This document shows, one piece after another, positions 11,560-20,787 of a stretch of DNA of 64,000 nucleotides. The stretch spans positions 56,328,914 through 56,392,913 of the forward strand of contig JALMGJ010000002.1 of assembly GCA_023362775.1 (NCBI GenBank). Direction: 5' to 3'. The stretch comes from Charina bottae (Eukaryota; Chordata; Lepidosauria; Squamata; Charinaidae). Each line of letters begins with the position of its first letter. The first letter of the stretch is position 1. A program made the translations under genes and the position numbers. Below the pieces are notes generated by a model. It was not told where the DNA came from and did no database searches. It saw nothing but the letters and a program-made list of their open reading frames with translations.

Positions 11560-11725
11560 AGTTGACCTTGGGCCAGTCACTCTCTCTCAGCCCAACTCAC
11601 CTCACAGGGTTGTTGTTGTGGGGAAAATAGGAGGAGGAAGGAGTATTAGGTATGTTCGCCGCCTTGAGTTATTTATAAAAATAATAAAGGTGGGATAGAA
11701 AATAAATAAAATAAATAATAAAATG
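11560..11725 (+). mobile_element. MIR-like (CORE) SINE, 3' half
   Basis: It reads gaccttgggccagtcac, then tctcagcccaactcacctca and cagggttgttgt, the canonical MIR core order. It ends with an L2-like tail (ccgccttgagttat, then AAAT-rich). The tRNA-derived head is missing or too diverged to see. Confidence 0.75.
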
Positions 11726-11841
11726 AGTTGAATCCTTACCTCCTCCTTTTATAGTGCTTTGGAGAAGAAAAGAACATAAATGGTTTCAGTTAGAACACTG
11801 GTGATATTATGTTATTGCTATTGTTGTTATTATTATTATTA

Positions 11842-14113
11842 TAACATGGAGACTGGGCCTAGATTGGCCCGCTCCAGGCGACTGATGGACCCAATTGGGT
11901 TTCAGAGGGAGCTAGGGGTTGTTCCGGGAAGTCTGCTGCACGGTCCGACTGAAGCCTTGGTGGCCGCATGGAACGAGAGGGTGGCTGTGTGACTTTGGAT
12001 CGGATCGCACCTGAGCAGTCTCTCTGTGCCCATAGCTCCCATAACTCCCCATGGTATATGGAAGAGCTGAGGAGCCTTAAGAGGGCTAAGAGATGCCTAG
12101 AGCGCTGCTGGCAGAAGATGGGGAGCAAAGACGATCAAACACAAGCTAGAGCCGCTATTAGAGCCTACCCCATGGCGTTAAGGGCGGCGAAACGTGGTTA
12201 TTTCTCCGCTCTTATTGCATCTGCAATTTATCGCCCAGTGGCCCTATTTCAGGTGACCCGGTCCCTCCTTGGAGGGAGTAATACTGGGTTTCACCTACAG
12301 GGTCGCTGCGAGGAATATGCTGCGCGTCTAGCAGATAAAGTCACTCGCTTTCGCTCTACGTTGGACTCCAGCTTTATGGCAGCACCAGTGGAGGCTGTGG
12401 GGGCTAAGTCTTGCATGGTTATCTGGGGGAAGTTTGATCCTGTTGCACCTGAGGAAGTGGACAGGGCCCTTGCAGCTGCTAGTTCGGCCACCTCTGTATT
12501 AGATCTGTGTCACTCCTGGCTGGTCAAGGCTGCCCGGGAGGAGGTGCGTGATTGGGTCTGGGCAGTGGTTAATAATTCCTTGAGGGAGGGGGTGGTTCCA
12601 TCGGCTCTTAAGGAGGCAGTGGTGCACCCTCTCCTCAAGGGGCCATTGCTCGACCCAAATAGTCTGGATAGTTTTAGTCCAGTCTCCAACCTCCCCTTTT
12701 TAGGGAAGGTTGTGGAGAGAGTGGTTGTGTGGCAGCTGCAGAGGACCCTGGATGAAGCGGATTATCTGGACCCTTTTCAGTCAGGGTTCAGGCCAGGTTA
12801 TGGGACTGAGACGGCATTGATCATACTCTTAGATGACCTCTGGCGGGAGCAGACGGGGGCAGTGCTACCATCCTCGCTCTTCTTAACCTCTCAGCGGCCT
12901 TCAATACCGTTGCTCATGGTATCCTTCTGGACCGGCTTCGGGAGTTGGGGGTGGGCGGCACAGTGTTGCGCTGGTTCTCCTCCTTCCTCTGGGGTTGGTT
13001 CCAGTTGGTGTTGATAGGGGGGTAGAGGCCCAGCCTGCATCCCCTACTTTGTGGGGTGCCTCAGGGCTCGGTTCTCTCCCCTCTCCTATTTAACATCTAC
13101 TTGAGGCCACTGGGGGAGGTGATCCAACAGTATGGGGTGAGGTATCATCAATATGCTGATGATACCCAGCTTTACTCCACCCCGGGCTGCCTAAGTGATG
13201 CCATGGATGTCCTGTCCCAGTGCCTGGAGGCTGTAAGGGCCTGGATGGGGTACAATGGGCTTCGACTCAACCCAGGCAAGAGGCTTTGGTTATGTGGGCC
13301 TTCTGGTGAAAAGGTTTTTCCATTGTTGGTCCTGGATGGGGTTGCACTGCCCCAGACGGACCCAGTGCGCAATCTGGGGGTCCTTGTAGACTCACGGCTC
13401 CAGCTTGAAGAGCAAGTGGCAGCCGTGGCTAGGAGGGCCTTTGCACACCTTCAGGTTGTGCACCAATTGTGCCCATTCCTGGACCGAGAGGCTTTGCTCA
13501 CAATCACTCATGCCCTCGTGACCTCCCATCTGGACTACTGCAATGAGCTCTACATGAGGCTACCCTTAAAGAGTATTCGGAAGCTTCAGCTGGTACAGAA
13601 TGCAGCTGCATGGGTAGTAAATGGTGTCGGATATTCGACACATGTAACACCACTACTACGTGAGCTGCATTGGTTGCCGGTGTGCTTCTGGGTGCAATTC
13701 AAGGTGCTGGTTGTCACCTTTAAAGCCCTTCATGGCTTGGGACTGGGTTATCTAATGGACTATCTTCTCCAAGTTGTTTCTCTGTTTCCCTTGCCTTCTC
13801 TGCTGTAGTGCCTGCCCTCTGGAATATTCTCCCTTCATAGAACAGGATGTCCCTGACCCTGTTGGCCATGAAGACCTGGTTATGTGCCCGGGCCTGGGGC
13901 CCCGAGCGTATTAATGGCCCTGTTTCTTGACTATATTAACATCCATGCATTGCTTACTTGTTTGTTTGTTTGTTGTTGTTCAGTCGTTAGTTACTTGGCA
14001 ACCATATATATTTATTTTGTATTTTTAATTGTTTTAATTATTTCAACTGTTTTATAATTTTTATGATTGTAAGCCGCCCAGAGTCACTTGTTGAGATGGG
14101 CGGCTATAGAAAA

Positions 14114-14164
<51 letters not shown>

Positions 14165-14166
14165 AT
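11842..14166 (+). mobile_element. L2-clade LINE, 5'-truncated, with 3' tail
   Basis: The copy starts within ORF2, between endonuclease and RT, directly after a (TTA)n-like run at 11820-11841. It runs to a 3' UTR with gtaagccgcccagagtcac followed by a perfect (AAAT)n tail of about 60 bp (14105-14166). An extra segment near 13960-14005 (tttgtttgttgttgttcagt) resembles the 3' end of BovB in antisense and may be a tiny secondary insertion. About 2.3 kb are present. Loss of the 5' end is typical of incomplete target-primed reverse transcription. Confidence 0.85.
11850..13880 (+). pseudogene. L2 ORF2 reverse transcriptase, broken
   Basis: The frame starts at the linker region (MDPIGFQRELGV). It shifts near 11985 and then reads YFSALIAS, VAPEEVDRAL, SPVSNLPFLGK, and DPFQSGFRPGYGTETAL up to about 12855. 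A second frameshift there hides motif A. An in-frame TAG follows at about 13022. Motif B ([13 protein letters not shown]), YADDTQLYS and LNPGKRLW then lie in an open frame from 13056 to 13808. A last frame disturbance precedes the C-terminal VPALWNI region. All RT motifs can be located, but the copy has at least four disabling lesions. It is somewhat older than the 1-6 kb copy. Confidence 0.85.
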
Positions 14167-14224
14167 ATTATTCCATCTTTCCTAAGATAACCTAAGGTGG
14201 GAACCATGATGATGCTGTAATTTT

Positions 14225-14345
14225 AATTCTACAACAACCTATGCAATAGGTTTGGCTGAGGTAGAATGACTGGCCCAAAGTCACTCACTGTGTTCCACAG
14301 TCAAGTGAGGACTTGACTTTAGATCTTCCTAGTCCATAACATGTT
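14225..14345 (-). mobile_element. MIR-like SINE fragment, antisense
   Basis: The plus strand reads acaacaacctatgcaatagg, then ggctgaggtagaatgactgg and cccaaagtcactcac. This is the reverse complement of the MIR core plus part of the head-proximal region (gtcctcacttgactgtgg). Confidence 0.6.
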
Positions 14346-14639
14346 AATAATTTTGCTCTCTGTTTATGATTATTATTATTTTGTCACTTTGGCTAATAGC
14401 CAATTTCTTAAGTCCTAAAGGAACCACAAAACTTTCTCATTGCTGCTTTTATTTATTCTGCACGCAGTCCTATAAAAGATCCTGATTTCTCTATTTATCA
14501 GTAGATATTTTATTGTTCAGTTCTGGCCTTTCATTTAGTACCACTATTTCACTTTAATGCTATTTTGATTTAATATCACCTTGCATGTAATTGCCTTTAC
14601 AATTATCTGTTTTTCTTTTTTAAGGAAATCATTTATTGT

Positions 14640-15660
14640 GGAGTCCATGGTGCTCTCTGAGCCTTGTTGTTTTCTTGCTGATGTTTCATTGCCAGGCTAG
14701 GCAACATCTTCAGTGCGAAAAGGGAGTGGAACTTGCTCTCTGTTTATATACCATGGCTTGTTCTGCCTGTGTTGGTGGGGGTGTTGTACTCTCCTTGGTA
14801 GTATCTTGATTGGGTTGTTGTTTGCTGCTTGGTTTATTGACTGACTTAATAGTACCTTGATTAGGGTCTATTGTGTTGTTTGATGGCCCCTCTGCTGCTA
14901 ATCTTGCAGTTAATCTTTGCCTATCTTGTTGTTGATTGCTGTCTAAGAGGTGTTCTGGTCTTCTGGCTTTTCTATTGTCTCTTATGAATGGTATGTAAAT
15001 GTTGTTTACCTCTATGTGTCTGTTGATGGCTGCTTTGTCTGAGTGCCAAGCTTCCAGGAATTCTCTAGCATTTTTGGATTTGGCTTGGTTTAAGATGCTC
15101 ACAGTTTCCCAGTTGAAAGTATGGTTAAGTCTGTCCATGTGTTGTGAGATTAAGGAGTTTTCATCATGTCTTCTGACTGCTAGTTGGTGTTTGTGGATAC
15201 ACTCTGCTAGTCTTCTGCCAGTCTGTCCTACATAGTGGCTGTTACATACTGTTACATACTGTTACACTGTATGTTGTAGATAACTCCTGTTTTTTCTTCT
15301 TGGGCTACTGGGTCTTTTGGTTTACTTACGATGTTCTGAAGGGTTTTGGTTGGTTTGTGTGCTACGGTGATGCCGTGTGGTTGTAACAGTCTATTAGTAG
15401 TTTCTGAGATGTTTCTGATGTATGGCAGTGTAATCCTTTTCATAGCTTCAGTTGGTTTTGCTGTGGTGGGTTGAGTGGTCAGGCACTTTTTGATAAAGTT
15501 GCGTGGATATCCATTTTGCTGGAAGATGCTATATACGTGGTCTATTTCCTTTTTCTGGTGTTCTGGGTTGCTGCAGTGCATTTGTGCTTGTCTGAATAGT
15601 GTTCTTACACAGCTCCTCTTGTCATTTATTGTCAGACTTCAACCCACTATGTCACACTTC
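14640..15660 (-). mobile_element. Penelope-like element (family 1), 3' part, antisense
   Basis: Read on the minus strand, the C-terminal part of a PLE polyprotein (RT thumb region, then GIY-YIG endonuclease) is followed by a terminal region near 14640-14740 (lower coordinate = element 3' end). A 44-bp piece of the same terminal sequence lies alone at 29073-29116. The copy is truncated on its 5' side near 15660. PLEs are retroelements whose reverse transcriptase is related to telomerase and which integrate with a GIY-YIG nuclease. Confidence 0.75.
14710..15655 (-). pseudogene. PLE RT-thumb plus GIY-YIG endonuclease, broken
   Basis: The upstream frame (15581-15252, minus) ends GVIYNIQC, the GIY half of the nuclease motif, preceded by a PLE-like RT thumb (YSIFQQNGYPRNFIKKCL). 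The YIG half (YVGQTGRRLAE), a segment with HDENSLISQH, and the C-terminal segment FLEAWHSDKAAINRHIEV lie in the next frame segment (15138-14710 and just upstream). The two halves are separated by a 10-bp tandem expansion (gttacatact repeated at 15241-15260). This breaks the frame exactly between the GIY and YIG half-motifs. The catalytic Arg (TGRRLAE) and Glu (FLEAW) positions are still readable. Confidence 0.75.
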
Positions 15661-17507
15661 CTCTTCCCAATGCTAGTAACGCAGTATGTTTATATTATTT
15701 TTATTTTTACAGTTTCAATTTTCTAGTGGTATTCTTTTTTATTGCATGTTAGTAACACTGCTACAGCTTCTTTCATTTGACTATTCTGGTGAAAATTTTA
15801 ATATGGCTATTTCTTGAACTAGAGGTAAATACCTTCCCAAGGTTATTTTGCCATCTATCTCGTATGGAGATGAAGTGAAATGATCAGGAACACAGCAAGA
15901 GTAACAATGAAAAGTGCTATGTTTTCCTATTGATACAAGTAGAGGCCCTATTGTATGAACTGCTGAATCATCTCCCATGTACCAGGCTATGTTTGCAAAC
16001 TTTGATTCTTGTCTAGTCCAACTTTGTAGGAGAATCAAGTGTTCTTCACTAAGTGTAAGTTGACTTCATCTGTAGGACGATGTATATCAATGGCCTCCTC
16101 AAAATTCTTCCTCTGTTTGTGGGTCTAGAAGTTGAAAGTCCATTCCAATAAATTTATCCATAAAAGGAGAGATTCTCCAACACGTTCTCAGTGGTAGGAA
16201 TCAACTGAGCAGTAGCTTAGTTTGCGTACTTTGTTCCAAAGTTTGGGGGGGGAGGGATGGCAACTGCCAGAAAAAATGTTCAAAGGACATTTTCCAAAAT
16301 GACCTTCTAAAAGAAGTGGGGAGAGAGAAAAAGAATAATAACCTCAGATATACTCTGAGAAATTATATGACTCATCCTAGACCATAATGAGCACTGAATA
16401 ATTGACTCTGAGATATGTATCTTTTTAGCAAATTCATTTCAGCTGTAGACAAAGCTGAATCTACAGTAACTACATACTTGCCAATATGTCAGCTTAAATA
16501 GAAAAACAGTTCATTTAATGTGCAGTGGTATGTACAATGTTTTATTCATGCTTCACACACACACACCTCATCCCACATGCATTCTGTCTCTCAAGCCCTA
16601 AAGGCATAAATGCAACAGTTCCAATTATTACTTTAATAATTGTAGTTGAAAAAGTATTTGCCATGGCTGAATCACTTTTCACTAACCCCAAACCAGAAAT
16701 GTGTCCAAATAATTAATGAGAACTAATTGTCCATCAGTTTCTGCAAACTTCAGGTCATTGTAAATGGCAAATTCTGCTGCAATAAAAAAGGGCTGAAAAA
16801 GTATTCTGCATTCATTGTTTTACCTACCACTGGATTAAGTGCCTTAGACTGAGAATTCATCAGCAGTCGGGAGTATTTTCCAATATTTTGATGTTCTGCA
16901 TTTATTCCAAACTTTATATCCCAAATCCCACACACACTCTTGAAAAGTCACAGGTCATGTTTCAGAAAAGGTGTATGCATTTCCTTTTCTAAATGTTAAC
17001 CCTCTTGGATTTCTGTTCAGACATAGTGCGACCATAAGATTTTGAAAATAAAATCTTGATTCTGTTTCAGAAAAGCCTCAGGCTGCATAATAAGTAGTTA
17101 TGGAAAAGAAAACTTTATTCTGTATCAGAAAAGTCCTGGTCTGGAATAATAAGCAGGTTTTGAAAGTAAGTCTCATCAGGGAGCTCTGCACTGGAGCAAT
17201 GTAAACAATGTTATAAAATAAACTTTTTGTTCTGCATCAAAAAGCCTCTAAGTAGTTTTTGGAAATGAAGCTCTTCTACAGAGAAGTGTGCCATGCCTGT
17301 ACAGTTACTCTCCAGATCCTTCTGGTGTTTTTCGGACAGAAGGTTCTCATTTATACATTTGCCATTACAACTCCTCTTCTCCTGATGACTTCCAGAGAAG
17401 AAAGTTCCTTTTCCATCTCTCACTTGATATGACCAATCTAGAAAGGCAGAAGAGAAGTAGGAATTGTTGGCAAGATGTGGTATGATGGATGTTGGTTGGG
17501 CAAGGTC
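15661..17507. other. Unassigned stretch
   Basis: No gene or repeat family recognised. A short (AC)n run is at about 16554-16567. Confidence 0.5.
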
Positions 17508-17526
17508 AAGAGTTAAGAGCTGGAGA
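17508..17526. repeat. 19-bp target-site duplication, left
   Basis: aagagttaagagctggaga occurs here and, perfectly, at 19315-19333, bracketing the L1-like element. A TSD of this length is typical of L1-type target-primed insertion. Confidence 0.9.
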
Positions 17527-18293
17527 CTTCCTGTGGGAAATGGCCGACTGAACAACTTTGCCTATGAGCTCCATGGGCAGATCTGGCAGCGTGGTAGTTT
17601 TTTCTGGGCGCAGGCAGGTTTTTCTGTAGCCGCTAGTGTTTTTCCAGATTAAGGAAAACACTGAGAATCGACCCATCTGTCCTCCAGACGGTGAGTTGTA
17701 GCCAGGAGATCGTAGACAGCGTCTGCGACTGAGCGGTAAGACTACACTGGGAGGCTGGGATTCCATCTCTTTCTGACCCACGCATGTATCCCCTTAAAGG
17801 GGAAATAAGTATTGCCTTCCCATTTCTTAAGCACTCAATTTGTATTTTTAAGTTTTGCACCTTAAGAGAAGCTTTTTATAGTAAGAAAAAGTGGAATCTC
17901 TTGGCGATTATAGTTATTTTTGTAGATTTTTAACTATATAAAAAAAGTTTTGGCTTTTTTCCCCATCTGGGTTATATTGAGAGCTGTAACATTGCCTTTC
18001 TGTTGGAAAGACGTTGGAAAATATGGCGATTTTACTGCTGTGAGGGAGATTGAAATATTCTCATCTGAAAACTCTGGATTGGTCTTTATGGGGTTAAAAC
18101 GATTGTTTAACCTTAAGACTGCACAAGGAACTGCCAAGCTGGGGAAATGTTATGATTATTTCAATCAATGTTATGGGAAAGAAGAGTATGTTATGTGGGA
18201 GTTTTTTTCTCTTTCGCTGGAAAGTTTGTATCTTTGGGGGTTGTTGGGCTGTCAGATCTTTGTAAAAAAATGCTGTTGGTGTATTGGTGAAAT

Positions 18294-18381
18294 ATTTATT
18301 TTTATTTATTTATTTTATTTTATTTTTATTATTTCAATTTATTCCCCGCCCATCTCCCTTGCAAGGGACTCTGGGCGGGTT
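18294..18381 (-). mobile_element. L2 3' tail inserted in copy A
   Basis: A T-rich (ATTT)n run is followed by ccccgcccatctcccttgca and agggactctgggcgg, the L2 3' end in antisense. The corresponding position of copy B (about 45540-45560) lacks it, so it is a later insertion of under 90 bp. Confidence 0.75.
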
Positions 18382-18417
18382 TAAATGCCCTGGTATATTT
18401 TGAGGAGGGGTAAAAAA

Positions 18418-18763
18418 TTAAGAATATTTAATTGGACTGATAATGAGGTTAACATGATTTACAGGATTTTTGATTTCTAAGATTTAAAAGGTATTGACAA
18501 GTTCTGGTAACATTTTATATTGTTTTTAAGCATAATTAGGGTTAAGATTGTTAATTATAAAGGCAGACAATTTATAAAAATTAAGAATATTTAATTGGAT
18601 TGATAATGAGACTAATATGATTTTTTTCTTATGGTTTGGATTAGGATTTATAGGGTTATAGATTTGTAAAACTTAAAGGATATTGATAAGATATAATAAT
18701 GTTTTATACTGTTTTTTAGATCTAATAGGGTTAAGATTGTTTATTATAAAAGCAGACAATTTA
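18418..18763. repeat. Diverged tandem duplication, about 163-bp period
   Basis: ttaagaatatttaattgg at 18418 recurs at 18581. Both units continue with an aggattt block, a gttaagattgtt block and gcagacaattt (18563 and 18752). The units differ by scattered substitutions and indels. Copy B at 45580-45935 is less clearly duplicated. Confidence 0.75.
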
Positions 18764-18883
18764 TTTGTTTCTATAATTTGATGCCTATTGTGTAGACAGA
18801 AGTATATAGAATAGTAGTAGAAAGAAAAAAAATAAAATGGATTGTTTTTTAAGAGGGAGGGAAGTTTGAAGTAGAAATTTAAA

Positions 18884-18931
18884 TATATGTATGTATGTGT
18901 GTGTGTGTGTGTGTGTGTGTTTGTGTGTATG

Positions 18932-19003
<72 letters not shown>

Positions 19004-19023
19004 TACATACATACATACATACA
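18884..19023. repeat. Compound palindromic microsatellite
   Basis: The order is (ATGT)n, (GT)n, (AT)n, (AC)n, (ATAC)n across about 140 bp. The right half is nearly the reverse complement of the left, so the whole tract can extrude as one long hairpin. It lies within the L1-like copy A. Confidence 0.95.
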
Positions 19024-19314
19024 ATGTAAGGGGAAGGTGCAATTGTATTAGAGATTTGTATATATGTTAATGGAGGGATTTATAGAAATAATGTGATTAT
19101 GGTTTGATATAGAGGAAGGGTTTGTATATGGGAATTGCTGTATATTCTTGCTGTTGAAAGCTGGAAGTCACCTGTATGTATGTAACTTTCTAAAAGTCTC
19201 TTCCTTTGTGTTTTTATACTTTTAGTGTTTTTTTCGTTTGTAGTGTTTTTTTGTTTTTTGTAGTTTTTTATGTTTGTTTTAAAAAAATAATAAAAATTTT
19301 GATCAAAGAAAAAA

Positions 19315-19333
19315 AAGAGTTAAGAGCTGGAGA
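19315..19333. repeat. 19-bp target-site duplication, right
   Basis: Perfect repeat of 17508-17526, directly after the A-rich end of the element. Confidence 0.9.
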
Positions 19334-20415
19334 TCAGACTGGTCCGTTACAATAACAAAGCCCAGGGGTCACCTGTTCCTCTGCCCCAAAGGGAGAGAGT
19401 CTTAGCTAGTTATGGGGCATAGGTGGGAGGCAGTGATGTAAGACTGAAAACTGGCTTCTGCTATAGAGATATATGCCTTACATCCTATGCTCTGCAGTGG
19501 CCAGAATTCTTCATTAACAGCTTTTTTAATATGTCATAGATTTGGGAAGATGCAAAAATTCAAGCAATACACAGCCACTGCCTAGTGAAGATTTCCTCTC
19601 CTTTTATTGTTACAAAGATACGAATGAGGCTTTTAATTTTCAGTTTTCACTTTGAGCTAACTGGCTGGGAACTGTTTCAACACTGCACCTGCTTATCTCT
19701 AGCTGGGTACCTTCAACTTTGGCTACTTTCCCAGACTTCATTTCTTACTGAGAACCTGAACTTGATTCCTCACCTGGCTACCACCAGGTCTTTGGGGTAG
19801 AAATAAGCTAACTGGCCATTTCAGGATATTCTTGCCCATGAACCTTGGGATGAGAATTTTCTTGCTTTCCCTCTCATCTTGTGCCTGGCCTTGCAGGTTG
19901 CTTCTGCATCACTGCCACCAATGAATTGGACCCGGGCACCTGATTTGGAGGGGAACTAGTTTGTCCATCCTGTGTGACTACAGATTTGTCTCCTTTCTTC
20001 CCTCTAACCTTATTCCTTCCCTTGCAGGTAGATCCATTTGTCACCATTGGGCTGCTAATGCTAGGAGCCTTCCCGCCTTTTGGGGTCCACCCTAGAGGGC
20101 TTCCTGGATCTCCCTCTCTTTTCTTTCATCATCCCTTTGTTCTCAACGGTCATTGGATTCTCCCAGCAATTGGTTGTTGAGCAGGACTGGTGACCGCTGG
20201 CATTGGCTGAGTTTTTCTCTTGTCCCTGGCAGAGGGATTCACTGCCCTGTTGCTAAAGCTTCTGAGCTTTCCTTTCCTTTCCAACTGGAGCCTTCCAGCA
20301 ACCAGGGTGGAGGGCTGTACTGTCAGTCCACTGTGCCTCTTCCTGTCCTGCCTCAAACCTTCTCTGCTGCAGTCAAGGCTATAGTCTGCAGGGCCTTCCT
20401 TTTGAGTTAAGTCTT
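19334..20415. other. Unassigned stretch
   Basis: C/T-rich sequence without a recognisable family. It is flank of the L1-like element on one side and of the BovB insertion on the other. Confidence 0.5.
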
Positions 20416-20631
20416 CTTGTTGTTGTTGTTCAGTCGTTTAGTCGTGTCCGACTCTTCGTGACCTCATGGACCATAGCACGCCAGGCCTTTCTGTCCTCCA
20501 CTGTCTCCCGGAGTTTACTCAAATTCATGTTCATTACATCGGTGATGCTATCTAACCATATCATCCTCTGCCGTCCCCTTTTCCTTTTGCCTTCAGTCTT
20601 TCCCAGCATCAGGGTCTTTTCCAGTGATCCC
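20416..20631 (-). mobile_element. RTE-BovB 3' end (sense on minus strand)
   Basis: Read on the minus strand, the sequence encodes the C-terminus of the BovB protein (SLEKTLMLGKTEGKRKRGRQ, then WLDSITDVMNMNLSKL). It continues to the characteristic BovB 3' end (agtcggacacgact...) and an (AAC)n tail, seen as (GTT)n at 20418-20431. Its 5' edge (tcactggaaa on the minus strand) coincides with the point where the adjacent plus-strand BovB sequence stops at 23789. The two pieces are therefore parts of one inverted insertion. Confidence 0.9.
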
Positions 20632-20787
20632 TTCATGGATCACTGCCTTGTTGTGGCGAAGATCCCTTCATGGATCATGGATGAATAGATCATGGATGAA
20701 GATCCCTTCATGGATCACTGTCTTGTCGTGGCGAAGGGGCTTGCGTAACTCAATGAAGTCAGGTCAAGAAGAACAGGTCATGATGGT

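Larger units (their letters stand above)
17527..19314 (+). mobile_element. Short L1-like non-LTR element, copy A
   Basis: This 1,788-bp insertion is bounded by a perfect 19-bp TSD. Its 5' end (cttcctgtgggaaatggccg, then actgaacaac), its leader (caggcaggtttttctgta, catctgtcctccagacgg) and its 3' end (tgctgttgaaagctggaagt, ending AATAAAAATTTT plus A-rich tail) all match copy B at 44396-46359. No endonuclease or reverse transcriptase frame is present, so it must be mobilised in trans. The L1 assignment rests on the long TSD, A-rich 3' end and an ORF1-like coiled-coil remnant in copy B. It contains an antisense L2 tail, a tandem duplication and a large palindromic microsatellite, described separately. 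Confidence 0.65.

Noticed and set aside
20416..20631. Independent Bov-tA-like SINE at the BovB 3' end
   Set aside because: The segment encodes the BovB C-terminus and its 5' edge matches the break of the neighbouring BovB, so one inverted insertion explains it better.
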